Shown here: piece by piece, positions 15,196 to 24,317 of the stretch
How the letters are laid out: every line of letters begins with the position of its first letter
Position numbering within the stretch: position 1 is the stretch's first letter
NCBI GenBank assembly: GCA_024695225.1
Contig: JAILIO010000227.1
Span: 1-33,342 of the forward strand
Reading direction: 5' to 3'
Length of the DNA: 33,342 bases
Source of the DNA: Lachnospiraceae bacterium
GTDB taxonomy: Bacteria; Bacillota; Clostridia; Lachnospirales; Lachnospiraceae
Program-made: the position numbers and the translations under genes
The notes under the pieces: model-generated
Database searches by the model: none
What the model was told of the DNA's origin: nothing
Seen by the model: only the letters and a program-made list of their open reading frames with translations

Positions 15196-17055
15196 ATGCT
15201 TCTGGAACAGATAAAAAAACCAAATGACATAAAGAAGATCCCGGCATCCGACATGCCCGCGCTGGCAGCTGAGATAAGGGAATTTTTGGTGAACTCCCTG
15301 TCAGAGACAGGGGGTCATTTGGGACCGAATCTGGGCACGGTTGAACTGACCATGGCCCTTCACATGTTCCTGGATCTGCCAAAAGACAAGCTGATATGGG
15401 ATGTGGGGCATCAGAGCTATACACACAAGCTGCTCACAGGCAGGATGGATGGGTTTTCAACCCTCAGACAGTATCAGGGACTCAGCGGTTTTCCGAAGCG
15501 GAGCGAATCGGACTGTGACTGCTTTGAGACAGGTCACAGTTCCACCTCTCTTTCCGCAGGCATCGGATTTGTCCGGGCAAAGCAGCTGACCGGGGAAAAG
15601 TATACGGTGGTGTCTGTCATCGGAGACGGATCCTTCACCGGCGGGCTTGCCTATGAGGCCCTTAACAACGCGTCAAAGCTCAATACGAATTTCATTATCG
15701 TACTGAACGACAACAATATGTCCATCGCGGAAAATGTGGGCGGTGTGGCGAAATATCTGAATACGATCCGCACTGCGGACAAGTATCTTGAGTTCAGGGA
15801 TGATGTCTACAATTCCCTGAAGAAGAAATCTGCAAATAATGACAAGATAATCGAGAGTATCCGGCGTACCAAGAATACATTTAAATCATTTTTCCTGCCG
15901 GGGATGTTCTTTGAGGAGATGGGGATCACATACTTAGGCCCCGTGGACGGACATAACATAAATGAGCTCCTAAGGACCTTTAAGGAAGCCAGGCGTGTCA
16001 GGAAAGCCGTCATTGTCCATGTGAAGACAGAGAAGGGCAGGGGATATGAACCTGCCATAAAGCATCCCGCCAGGTTCCACGGCACCGGACCCTTTGACAT
16101 AGAGACGGGGATACCCAAGAATCCCCGCACTGTCGCCAATTACACGGATATCTTTTCCACAGTCATGTGCAAGATGGGAAAGAGGGATGAGAAGGTGGTG
16201 GCTGTGACTGCGGCCATGCCCGGGGGCACCGGACTGAACCGGTTCAGGAACATGTACCCGGAAAGGTTCTTCGATGTGGGTATAGCGGAAGGCCATGCGG
16301 TGACCTTCGCTGCGGGACTTGCGGCGGGAGGTCTGAAACCGGTGGTAGCCGTGTATTCATCCTTCCTGCAGAGAGCCTACGACGAGATCCTCCACGATGT
16401 GTGCAGGCAGAATCTCCCTGTGGTTTTCGCCCTGGACAGGGCGGGGATCGTGGGAGCAGACGGTGAGACACACCAGGGCATATACGATCTGTCCTATCTG
16501 TCATCCATCCCCGGTCTCACGGTGATGGCTCCGAAGAACAAATGGGAACTGTCCGATATGCTGAAATACGCAATATCCCTGGAGGCTCCCGTGGCCATCA
16601 GATATCCCAACAGGGAAGCCTACACGGGACTTGAAGAGTTCCGTGAAGAGATCATCACCGGAAAGAGCGAAGTGATCTACAGGGAGAGCGGGGTATGCCT
16701 TTTAGCTGTCGGCAGCATGGTGAGAGTCGCAGAAAAGGTGAGGGAGCGCATGAAAGAGGCGGGAAAGCCCTGCACCCTTGTAAATGCCAGATTTGTAAAG
16801 CCTCTGGATGTGGAACTGATAAGGGATCTCTGCAAGGACCATGAACTCATAGTGACCATGGAAGAAAACGAGGCAGCAGGAGGCTATGGCAGCGCAGTGT
16901 CCATGTTTATGGAGAAGGAGGGACTTAAACCCAATTTCCTGGGCATAGCCGCTCCCGACATATACATGGAGCAGGGGGCTGTCGGCGTCCTTATGGAAAA
17001 ATACGGAATGGACGACAAAAGCGTCTTTCACAGGATACAGGAAATCCTCAAATGA
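15196..17055 (+). CDS. dxs: 1-deoxy-D-xylulose-5-phosphate synthase
   Basis: Dxs joins pyruvate and glyceraldehyde 3-phosphate with thiamine diphosphate in the first step of the MEP isoprenoid pathway. The protein has 619 residues, typical length. Motifs in order are WDVGHQSYTHKLLTGR, FETGHSSTSLSAGIG, the ThDP/Mg motif GDGSFTGGLAYEALNN, FFEEMGITYLGPVDGHN, the transketolase-like FDVGIAEGHAVTFAAGLA, and DRAGIVGADGETHQGIYDLSYL. The ATG at 15196 lies two bases past the ispA stop; a GTG at 15190 overlapping that stop is possible. The 3' end overlaps tlyA as ATGA. The MEP pathway, not mevalonate, is therefore expected in this organism. Confidence 0.97.
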   Translation: MLLEQIKKPNDIKKIPASDMPALAAEIREFLVNSLSETGGHLGPNLGTVELTMALHMFLDLPKDKLIWDVGHQSYTHKLLTGRMDGFSTLRQYQGLSGFPKRSESDCDCFETGHSSTSLSAGIGFVRAKQLTGEKYTVVSVIGDGSFTGGLAYEALNNASKLNTNFIIVLNDNNMSIAENVGGVAKYLNTIRTADKYLEFRDDVYNSLKKKSANNDKIIESIRRTKNTFKSFFLPGMFFEEMGITYLGPVDGHNINELLRTFKEARRVRKAVIVHVKTEKGRGYEPAIKHPARFHGTGPFDIETGIPKNPRTVANYTDIFSTVMCKMGKRDEKVVAVTAAMPGGTGLNRFRNMYPERFFDVGIAEGHAVTFAAGLAAGGLKPVVAVYSSFLQRAYDEILHDVCRQNLPVVFALDRAGIVGADGETHQGIYDLSYLSSIPGLTVMAPKNKWELSDMLKYAISLEAPVAIRYPNREAYTGLEEFREEIITGKSEVIYRESGVCLLAVGSMVRVAEKVRERMKEAGKPCTLVNARFVKPLDVELIRDLCKDHELIVTMEENEAAGGYGSAVSMFMEKEGLKPNFLGIAAPDIYMEQGAVGVLMEKYGMDDKSVFHRIQEILK

Positions 17056-17861
17056 AAAAGAGGCTGGATGTTCTTTTGACAGAGCGTGGCCTTATGCCTT
17101 CAAGGGAACAGGCCAAGCGCATCATAATGGAGGGTATAGTATATGTGGAAGGCCAGAAGGAAGACAAGGCCGGAAGCACATTCCCGGAGGATGCGGATAT
17201 CGAAGTCAGGGGAGATACATGCCCCTATGTGAGCCGGGGCGGGCTCAAGCTTGAGAAGGCTCTCAAAGTCTTCGGGGTGAGCACCGAAAACAGGATCTGC
17301 CTGGACATAGGCGCTTCCACCGGGGGATTTACGGACTGTATGCTGAAGGGCGGCGCAGTAAAGGTATACTCAGTGGATTCAGGTCACGGGCAGCTGTCCT
17401 GGAGTCTCCGGTCTGACCCCAGGGTGGTGTGCATGGAAAGGACGAATTTCAGGTATTTCAAGCCTGAAGATATAGATGACAGGGTGGATCTGGCGACAGC
17501 TGATGTATCATTTATCTCACTGTCAAAGATACTCCCGCCGGCGTCTCAGGTGCTTAAAGACGGGGCAGACATGATATGTCTGATAAAGCCGCAGTTTGAG
17601 GCAGGCAGGGAGAACGTGGGAAAGCACGGCGTGGTCAGGGACAGCAGGGTGCATGAAGATGTGATCCGGAAAGTGCTTATTTACGCAAAAGAAAACCGGA
17701 TGTCTCCGGTGGGGCTGTCGTTTTCCCCCATAAAAGGACCGGAGGGGAATATCGAGTACCTGCTGCATCTGCTAAACTTTGAGACTGAGGAACCCTGCCC
17801 TGTGGATGAGAAGACGGTCAAAGAGACTGTCCTGAAAGCGGCGGAAGAGCTGAAGATATGA
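17052..17861 (+). CDS. tlyA: TlyA family rRNA (cytidine-2'-O)-methyltransferase
   Basis: TlyA proteins 2'-O-methylate cytidines in 16S and/or 23S rRNA; some members have been called hemolysins. The 269-residue protein begins with an S4 RNA-binding domain (KRLDVLLTERGLMPSREQAKRIIMEGIVYVEG). An FtsJ-like SAM domain follows, with YVSRGGLKLEKAL, LDIGASTGGFTDCMLKGGA and YSVDSGHGQLSW, and later LIKPQFEAGRE. The start overlaps the dxs stop (ATGA at 17052). After the stop there is a short GAAGATAT duplication and a run of nine T with no convincing hairpin. Which rRNA positions are modified cannot be told from sequence. Confidence 0.93.
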   Translation: MKKRLDVLLTERGLMPSREQAKRIIMEGIVYVEGQKEDKAGSTFPEDADIEVRGDTCPYVSRGGLKLEKALKVFGVSTENRICLDIGASTGGFTDCMLKGGAVKVYSVDSGHGQLSWSLRSDPRVVCMERTNFRYFKPEDIDDRVDLATADVSFISLSKILPPASQVLKDGADMICLIKPQFEAGRENVGKHGVVRDSRVHEDVIRKVLIYAKENRMSPVGLSFSPIKGPEGNIEYLLHLLNFETEEPCPVDEKTVKETVLKAAEELKI

Positions 17862-17936
17862 AGATATGATTTTTTTTTGATAACGGCAGGGGTATTTAAG
17901 ACACAGACATTTTGGTGGCATCAAAAGATTGCGGAT

Positions 17937-18770
17937 ATGAAGAACTTTTTGATAATTGCAAATGAATACAAGGATCCGGAGGCTGCATACACCCGGCAGA
18001 TCATGTCCTATCTGGGAGAACACGGGGCCAGACGGGTCATTTCCATGCTGCTGGGGGATGAGAGCCGGGACCGCAAGATAGATATCCCCTACGGTATAGA
18101 GGCGATACTGGTTCTGGGAGGGGACGGCACCATGCTGCAGGCGGCGAGGGCTACCCAGTCTTCCAGAGTGCCCCTTCTCGGCGTAAATCTCGGCACCCTC
18201 GGCTATCTGACCGAAGTGGAGACCGATGACATCGAGAACGCCATAGACAGGCTTATGCGTGATGACTACGTCATTGAAGAGCGCATGATGCTGAAAGGTA
18301 TCGCAGGAGACCATGTGGGCAGCGCGCTGAACGACATCGTGGTCACCCGCACGGGAAAACTTCAGATCATCAGATTTGATGTATATGTAAACGGAATCCT
18401 TTTGAACAGCTTTGTGGCAGACGGTATCATATGCGCTACACCCACCGGCTCCACTTCTTATTCTCTTTCTGCGGGAGGACCGGTGGTTGAACCCGGAGCC
18501 CGGACAATACTGCTGACTCCCATCTGCGCTCACACCTTTCACTCGAGATCCATCGTACTCTCTCCTGAAGATGAGGTGGTGATCGAACTCTGCAAGGGGT
18601 CCGGCGACAGGACCCAGACAGCCGAGGTCAGCTTCGACGGGACAGACAACATCCCCTTGGAAGCAGGTGACAGGGTGACTATCACAAGAGCCGTGGAGAC
18701 GGCCAAGATCATAAAACTTTCCCAGGAGAGCTTCCTGAATGTTCTCAGCAGGAAGATGAGCGGAAATTGA
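17937..18770 (+). CDS. nadK: NAD kinase
   Basis: NadK phosphorylates NAD to NADP. The 277-residue protein has the diagnostic GGDGT motif (ILVLGGDGTMLQAARA), NLGTLGYLTEVE and the second conserved block ATPTGSTSYSLSAGGPVVEP. The ATG at 17937 gives the expected N-terminus MKNFLIIANEYKD. The frame stays open upstream to a TTG at 17877, but those residues look non-coding. No strong ribosome binding site is visible before 17937. It lies 75 bases after tlyA. In many Clostridia argR lies between nadK and recN; here it is absent and recN follows after 69 bases. Confidence 0.94.
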   Translation: MKNFLIIANEYKDPEAAYTRQIMSYLGEHGARRVISMLLGDESRDRKIDIPYGIEAILVLGGDGTMLQAARATQSSRVPLLGVNLGTLGYLTEVETDDIENAIDRLMRDDYVIEERMMLKGIAGDHVGSALNDIVVTRTGKLQIIRFDVYVNGILLNSFVADGIICATPTGSTSYSLSAGGPVVEPGARTILLTPICAHTFHSRSIVLSPEDEVVIELCKGSGDRTQTAEVSFDGTDNIPLEAGDRVTITRAVETAKIIKLSQESFLNVLSRKMSGN

Positions 18771-18839
18771 GGCATTGACGGGCTCAGCGGAAATAAGGAC
18801 TTTGTTTTTGTTTGAGAAAGGACGGTGATCTTTTAATAA

Positions 18840-20510
18840 ATGCTTCGTGAGGTACATTTGAAAAATCTGGCTCTGATAGAGAGTGCAGACATTACATTTA
18901 ACGACGGCCTGAACATAATGACAGGAGAGACCGGAGCCGGGAAATCCGTGATCATCGGCTCTGTTGCTGCAGCGCTGGGGGGACATGCGGACCAGAGCCT
19001 TATAAGACACGGCGCTGAATACGCCCTGATCGAACTCACCTTCGACACCGCGGGAGACCAAAGGGTCAGCGGGATGCTTTCGGAAATGGGTATCGATGAC
19101 GCAGGGGATGAAGTCCTGATACAGAGAAAGATATCGGAAAAGCGCAGCGTTATCAGGGTGAACGGTGAGACAGTCACCCTTAAAGCCATAAGATCCATAG
19201 CCCCTTACCTGATGGACATCTACGGTCAGAAGGAGCATCAGACATTGCTGTCTTCGGCTTCCCAGGCGGATGTGCTGGATTCCTGGGCAGGGGAGGAACT
19301 GTCCGGGCTAAAAGAGAAGATATCCGGCCTCTTCACGGAGATCAGAGGGATAAATGAAGAGCTTTCGGAGGAGGAGCGGGACGACCGCACAAGACAGAGA
19401 GAGGCAGATCTTGCTGAATACGAGATAAATGAGATAGACTCAGCAGATCTCAAAAAGGGTGAGTACGAAGAACTTCAGTAATATGTCAGGAAGGCCGGGA
19501 ACTCCGGCAGGATCAGGGAAGCCCTGGAAAAGGCGGTGTCCCTGTGCGAGGGGGACATGGTATCCGATGCCGTGAGGGCTGTAAGGGACGTGTCCGCTTT
19601 GGACCCCGGTGTGTCTGCCCTTGAAAGCGAACTGGAGGAGATCGATTCCCTGCTGTCCGATTTTATCAGGGAAGCCAATGATCAGATCGCTGATCTCTCC
19701 TTTGACCCAGAGGAATACGACCGGGCGGTGAAGAGGATGGACACCCTGAACCATCTGCAGGATAAATACGGAAACAGCTACGAGGCCATTATCTCCTACA
19801 GGGATGAGAGGGAGGAACTGTTAAATAAATTCAGGGACTGGGAGAATTACAGGGATAAGCTCCTTCAGAAAAAGAAAGAAATAGAGAAGAAACTTAAGGA
19901 TCTGTGTTCAAAAGCCCATGACATCAGGGTGAAGGCCGGGGAGGATCTGTCTGAACGTATGACTGACGCCATGAGAGGTCTTAATTTCCTGGATTCCAGG
20001 TTCAGGATAGACATACTCTGCGACAACAAGACCATCACCAGGACCGGCTGGGACACGGTGTGCTTTATGGTGTCCGTGAATCCCGGGGAGGATCTGAAAA
20101 GCGTTGCGGATACCGCGAGCGGAGGCGAACTATCCAGGATAATGCTGGCGCTTAAGACTGTCACCGCAGAGAAGGATGACGTGAGGGCCCTTATCTTCGA
20201 TGAGATCGACTCCGGCATAAGCGGCAGGACAGCTTTTAAGGTGTCTGAATCCCTGGGGGAGCTTTCAGGCGGCAGACAGATCATCTGCATCACCCATCTG
20301 CCCCAGATCGCAGCCATGGCAGATACCCACTTCCTCATAGAGAAGGAGACGGACAATACGGTCACCAGGACCCATATAAGGGAACTGGACGAGGAAGGAA
20401 GCCTTAAGGAACTGGCCAGAATGGTGGGAAGCGATGAGGAATCGGACGCAGCCCTGGAGAACGCCGCGGAACTTAGGAGGAAGGCGGCAGAGGTAAAGGG
20501 AAAGAAGTGA
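18840..20510 (+). pseudogene. recN: DNA repair protein RecN interrupted by an in-frame TAA
   Basis: RecN is an SMC-like ATPase acting in double-strand break repair. The frame from ATG 18840 to TGA 20510 has 556 codons, a normal RecN length, but codon 214 (19479-19481) is TAA. Both halves are in the same frame and need no indel to join. The N-terminal half has Walker A GETGAGKS at residues 29-36 and YGQKEHQTLL. The C-terminal half has the ABC signature ASGGELSRIMLALK and Walker B LIFDEIDSGISG. The stop falls in the first coiled-coil arm, so the N-terminal fragment lacks Walker B. Simple readings are a single-base nonsense mutation (for example CAA or GAA to TAA) or a sequence error. Downstream restarts (GTG 19536, ATG 19557) would give a product without Walker A. 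Confidence 0.9.
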
Positions 20511-20555
20511 TCGGGATCCATGATCTTTATGGCGTATCGAAAGGAGTAGTGTGAT

Positions 20556-21044
20556 ATGGGGAGAAGAGACAAGGTCAATTATTACCTGGATCTTGCAGAG
20601 ACCGTTCTGCAGAGGGGAACCTGCTTGAGACGGCTGTACGGGGCAGTTATCGTGAAAAACGATGAGGTCATATCCACCGGGTATGTGGGGGCTCCCAGAG
20701 GCCGGAAGAACTGTACTGATATGGGATACTGCGTGAGACAGAAGATGCAGATACCCCGGGGGGAGAGGTACGAACTGTGCAGGAGCGTACACGCCGAGGC
20801 CAACGCCATTATTTCCGCTCCCAGGTCCGAGATGATAGACGCGGATATATACCTGGTGGGGAAGGAAGCAGATACCGGGGATTATGTAAAAAATGCTTCC
20901 AGCTGCTCCATGTGCAAGCGCATGATAATAAACGCCGGGATCAAGAGGGTGATCGTGCGGGACACCAGGGATGATTACAGGGTCGTGAACGTGTCCGACT
21001 GGGTTGAAAATGACGAGTCACTTGAAGGACAGAAGGGTTACTGA
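20556..21044 (+). CDS. dCMP deaminase (ComEB-like) family zinc deaminase
   Basis: The 162-residue protein belongs to the cytidine/deoxycytidylate deaminase fold. It has the zinc and catalytic motif HAEANAI (His ligand plus catalytic Glu) and the second zinc motif SSCSMCKRMIINAG with two Cys. An early GTCLRRLYGAVIVKNDEVISTGYVGAPRG matches dCMP deaminases. The usual Pro before the first zinc Cys is replaced by Ser. It would convert dCMP to dUMP for thymidylate synthesis. The ATG at 20556 follows AAAGGAG at about 20540-20546. Its last bases carry a promoter for glgA. Confidence 0.9.
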   Translation: MGRRDKVNYYLDLAETVLQRGTCLRRLYGAVIVKNDEVISTGYVGAPRGRKNCTDMGYCVRQKMQIPRGERYELCRSVHAEANAIISAPRSEMIDADIYLVGKEADTGDYVKNASSCSMCKRMIINAGIKRVIVRDTRDDYRVVNVSDWVENDESLEGQKGY

Positions 21045-21050
21045 TATACT
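21022..21050 (+). promoter_or_regulatory. Sigma-A promoter for glgA, extended -10
   Basis: TTGAAG at 21022-21027 and TATACT at 21045-21050 are 17 bases apart, with a TGA just before the -10 giving an extended -10 (TGn). The -35 lies inside the end of the deaminase gene. The predicted start near 21057 gives a leader of about 60 bases. A 15-bp palindromic stretch, ATACTATTATAGTAT (21046-21060), overlaps the -10 and start and could be a binding site. Confidence 0.6.
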
Positions 21051-21116
21051 ATTATAGTATTTATCATTCGCGTTATCCGGCGATGTTTACGGAGAGATCT
21101 GAGTGGGAGGTTTTAC

Positions 21117-22562
21117 ATGAAGAAAATACTTTTAGTTGCTTCCGAGGGAGTCCCGTTTATAAAGACAGGTGGACTTGCCGATGTTATCGGTTCCCTCCCA
21201 AAGGATATTGACAAGAGATATTTTGATGTTCGTATAATCCTTCCGAAATACATGTGCATGCACAGTGAGATGGTGGATAAACTGAACTATGTCACGAATT
21301 TCTACATGGATTTCAATTGGAAGAATGTTTATGTGGGTATTTTTCAGGCGGAGTCCGACGGCATCACATATTATTTCATAGATAACGAGTCCTATTTCGG
21401 CGGCGGCAGGCCCTACGGCGACGATCCCATTTACGAGATCGAGAAGTTCGCATTTTTCTCAAAGGCCGTGCTCTCTGTGCTGCCTGTCATAGATTTCAGA
21501 CCGGACATAATCCATTGCAACGACTGGCAGACCGGACTGATACCGGTATATCTCAAGGAAAGGTTTGCAGGCGGTGAGTTCTACAGGGGAATAAAGACCA
21601 TAATGACCATCCACAACCTGAAATTCCAGGGGAAGTGGGACATCAAGAAGGTCAGGGAGATCACGGGACTGCCCGCCTCCTATTTCACTCCGGACAAGCT
21701 TGAAAGCTATACGGATGCCAATCTGCTGAAGGGCGGGATAGTCTTTGCCGATGCGGTCACCACGGTCAGTCCCACCTATGCGGAGGAGATCAAAACCAAC
21801 TTTTACGGAGAGGGCTTGAACGGCATACTTGCAGCCCGGGCAAACGACCTGAGAGGTATCCTGAACGGCATAGATTACGATGAATTCGATCCTTCCAAGG
21901 ACACAGCCCTGACAAAGCGCTACGACGCCATCAATTTCCGGAAGGAAAAGGGCAGGAACAAGGTGGCGCTGCAGAAACAGCTGGGGCTGGAGGTGAGTGA
22001 GGACATAATGATGATCGGCATCGTGTCCAGGCTCACGGGGCAGAAGGGATTTGACCTGGTGGCTTATGTCATGGATGAGCTGTGCCGGGACAAAGTCCAG
22101 ATAGTGGTGCTGGGATCCGGGGAAGAGCAGTATGAGAACATGTTCAGGCACTATGACTGGAAATATAACAATAAGGTCTCTGCAAATATTTATTATTCCG
22201 ACGACCTGGCTCATAAGATCTACGGTTCCTGTGACGCATTCCTGATGCCTTCACTGTTTGAGCCCTGCGGGCTTTCACAGCTGATATCCTTAAGGTACGG
22301 CACAGTGCCCATTGTCAGGGAGACAGGCGGTCTCAAGGACACGGTGGAACCTTATAACGAGTATGAGAGCACCGGAACTGGCTTTTCATTTGTAAATTAC
22401 AACGCCCATGAGATGCTTTCCACCATCAGGTATGCGGAACGCATCTATTATGACAAGAAGAGAGAATGGAACAAGATCATCGACAGGGATATGGCTGCCG
22501 ATTTTTCCTGGAAGCAGTCTGCCGCAAGGTACCAGGAGATGTATGACTGGCTTATTGGATAA
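21117..22562 (+). CDS. glgA: Glycogen synthase (ADP-glucose type, GT5)
   Basis: GlgA transfers glucose from a nucleotide sugar to growing alpha-1,4-glucan. The 481-residue protein starts KKILLVASEGVPFIKTGGLADVIGSLPK, containing the KTGGLADV nucleotide-sugar motif. It continues with HCNDWQTGLIPVYLKE, HNLKFQGKWD and ending signatures MPSLFEPCGLSQLISLRYGTVPIVRETGGLKDTV. It has a good GGGAGG at 21104-21109. No glgB, glgC or glgP lies nearby, so this is a solitary glgA copy in the window. The stop at 22560-22562 abuts the ATG of the flippase gene, so the two are likely cotranslated. Confidence 0.95.
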   Translation: MKKILLVASEGVPFIKTGGLADVIGSLPKDIDKRYFDVRIILPKYMCMHSEMVDKLNYVTNFYMDFNWKNVYVGIFQAESDGITYYFIDNESYFGGGRPYGDDPIYEIEKFAFFSKAVLSVLPVIDFRPDIIHCNDWQTGLIPVYLKERFAGGEFYRGIKTIMTIHNLKFQGKWDIKKVREITGLPASYFTPDKLESYTDANLLKGGIVFADAVTTVSPTYAEEIKTNFYGEGLNGILAARANDLRGILNGIDYDEFDPSKDTALTKRYDAINFRKEKGRNKVALQKQLGLEVSEDIMMIGIVSRLTGQKGFDLVAYVMDELCRDKVQIVVLGSGEEQYENMFRHYDWKYNNKVSANIYYSDDLAHKIYGSCDAFLMPSLFEPCGLSQLISLRYGTVPIVRETGGLKDTVEPYNEYESTGTGFSFVNYNAHEMLSTIRYAERIYYDKKREWNKIIDRDMAADFSWKQSAARYQEMYDWLIG

Positions 22563-24221
22563 ATGGGCAAAAAGAGCGGGAATTCCGGTTTTATAAAGCA
22601 GGCCGGCATACTCGCCGTATCCGGAATAATTGTACGCATAATAGGCATACTGTACAGGAGCCCCCTGGCTGCCATAATAGGTGATGAGGGGAATGGCTAC
22701 TATGGGTATGCCTATAATATTTATACGAACATACTTCTGATCTCTTCCTACAGCATTCCCTCAGCCATGTCCCGCGTCATGGCGGGAAAACTGGCCAGGC
22801 GGGAATACAAGAGCGCCAAGCGTTTGTTAAATGGCGCTTTTATTTATGTTCTGATAGTTGGGAGCCTGGCGGCTGCCTTTGCATGGTTTGCAGCTCCGTA
22901 CCTGGTGGTGTCAAACGCGGTTCCCGTGCTGAGGATATTTGCGCCTACCATATTCCTGTCAGGGCTTTTGGGAGTGCTCAGGGGATTTTTCCAGGCCCAT
23001 CGTTCCATGGTGCAGACTTCGGTCTCACAGATACTGGAACAGCTTATGAACGCAGCCATAAGCGTTGGGGCAGCCTGGTTCTTTGTGAACAGTGCTGCCA
23101 TGACCCTTGGGTCCGGGGCGGGGGAGGATACTGCAAGAGCAGTGAGAGGGGCGGCGGGTTCCGCCATCGGAACCGGCGCCGGAGTGCTGATAGCCCTCTT
23201 GTTCATGAGCCTCATGTATTACTTAAATCGTGATTTTATTAATAAAAGAGTAAGTAGAGATTTAACTTATGATGATGAATCATATCCGGCGATATTGAAG
23301 GAGATATTCCTGGTGGTGACTCCTTTCATATTGAGCACATTTATATACAACTGTCTCACGGCTGTGGATCAGACGGTTTATTCAAGGATAATGATAAATG
23401 TCAGAGGTCACGGAGAGGCTGAGATCGCCACCTTGTACGGTATTTTTTCAGGGAAGACTATAGTTTTGAGAAATATACCGGTGGCCATCGCATCTGCGGT
23501 AAGCGCTGCGGTGATACCTGAGGCTGCAGCCGCCTGGGCTCTGAACGACAGGGAGAAGACTGAAGCCAGGACAGGGTCTGCAGTCAGGATCACAATGCTG
23601 GTGGCTATCCCCTGTATGGTGGGGCTCATGGTGTTATCGAAACCCATAGTCACGCTGCTCTTTCCACAGAGGGCATCCATAGACACGGCATCCCGTCTTC
23701 TGACAGCCATCGGTATAACGGTCATACTGTATTCGCTTTCCACGATCACAAACGGTGTACTGCAGAGTGTAGGTATGGTGAACCGCCCGGTGGTGCACGC
23801 TGTGGTGGCCCTTGTGATACAGTTTGGCATTCTGGAAGTTCTGCTCAGAAAGACCGATCTGAATCTGTATGCCCTGGTCATAGCAGATATAGCCTATTCA
23901 CTTATAATGTGCATTCTGAACGGGATATCCATAAGGAGAAATCTGGGATTCAGGCAGGAAGTGAAGAATACGTTCCTGCTTCCCCTGCTTTCTTCCGCAG
24001 TCATGGGCGTTGCAGCTATCGGCGTATATCTTCTTTTGGATCATATCACCGGATCGAATGCTGTTTCACTTTTCGCAGCGGTGGCTGTCTCCATGGTTGT
24101 TTATCTGCTCATCATGGTGTGGTCCGGAGCTGTGGGAGAAAGCGAGCTGTCCAGATTCCCCGGCGGTAAGAAACTGTCAAAGCTTTTGATCCGCAGAGTG
24201 GGTGACAGCAAAGAGGAGTGA
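22563..24221 (+). CDS. SpoVB/MurJ-like polysaccharide flippase (MOP superfamily)
   Basis: The 552-residue integral membrane protein belongs to the MOP exporter superfamily, which flips lipid-linked saccharides (SpoVB, MurJ, Wzx). It begins with FIKQAGILAVSGIIVRIIGILYRSPLAAIIGDEGNGYYGYAYNIY, the typical SpoVB-like N-terminus, and shows about 12-14 hydrophobic segments. The short hydrophilic loop at about 220-240 is encoded by a strikingly AT-rich patch. ATG 22563 comes straight after the glgA stop. The cargo is unknown; spore cortex or peptidoglycan precursor is inferred from SpoVB. The 3' end encodes GDSKEE and stop, and is followed by 16-bp tandem repeats of itself. Confidence 0.88.
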   Translation: MGKKSGNSGFIKQAGILAVSGIIVRIIGILYRSPLAAIIGDEGNGYYGYAYNIYTNILLISSYSIPSAMSRVMAGKLARREYKSAKRLLNGAFIYVLIVGSLAAAFAWFAAPYLVVSNAVPVLRIFAPTIFLSGLLGVLRGFFQAHRSMVQTSVSQILEQLMNAAISVGAAWFFVNSAAMTLGSGAGEDTARAVRGAAGSAIGTGAGVLIALLFMSLMYYLNRDFINKRVSRDLTYDDESYPAILKEIFLVVTPFILSTFIYNCLTAVDQTVYSRIMINVRGHGEAEIATLYGIFSGKTIVLRNIPVAIASAVSAAVIPEAAAAWALNDREKTEARTGSAVRITMLVAIPCMVGLMVLSKPIVTLLFPQRASIDTASRLLTAIGITVILYSLSTITNGVLQSVGMVNRPVVHAVVALVIQFGILEVLLRKTDLNLYALVIADIAYSLIMCILNGISIRRNLGFRQEVKNTFLLPLLSSAVMGVAAIGVYLLLDHITGSNAVSLFAAVAVSMVVYLLIMVWSGAVGESELSRFPGGKKLSKLLIRRVGDSKEE

Positions 24222-24270
24222 CAGCAAAGGGGAGTGACAGCAAAGAGGAGTGACAGCAAGGAGGAGTGAC
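24202..24270 (+). repeat. 16-bp tandem repeat derived from the flippase 3' end
   Basis: Four copies of a 16-bp unit, GTGACAGCAAAGAGGA, start at 24202, 24218, 24234 and 24250, with a fifth begun at 24266. Copy 1 is coding and encodes the end of the flippase; copy 2 supplies the TGA stop. Copies differ by one or two bases. Confidence 0.9.
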
Positions 24271-24278
24271 ATGGCAGC

Positions 24279-24317
24279 ATATTTCAGACGTTCAGACCTG
24301 TGTGAGGGCTGAAATAT
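24279..24317. terminator. Possible bidirectional hairpin between convergent genes
   Basis: ATATTTCAG at 24279-24287 can pair with CTGAAATAT at 24309-24317 around a 21-base loop. It lies where the flippase and rqcH genes converge and overlaps the rqcH stop. There is no T run, so intrinsic termination is weakly supported. Confidence 0.3.

Noticed and set aside
17862..17890. Intrinsic terminator after tlyA
   Set aside because: There is a T run but no hairpin before it.
17772..19238. 488-residue minus-strand open frame across tlyA, nadK and recN
   Set aside because: It lies opposite three well-supported genes, and its translation shows no family motif.
19479..19481. Programmed recoding (Sec/Pyl) or frameshift in recN
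   Set aside because: The stop is TAA, both halves are in one frame, and no recoding signal was seen; a nonsense mutation or sequence error is simpler.
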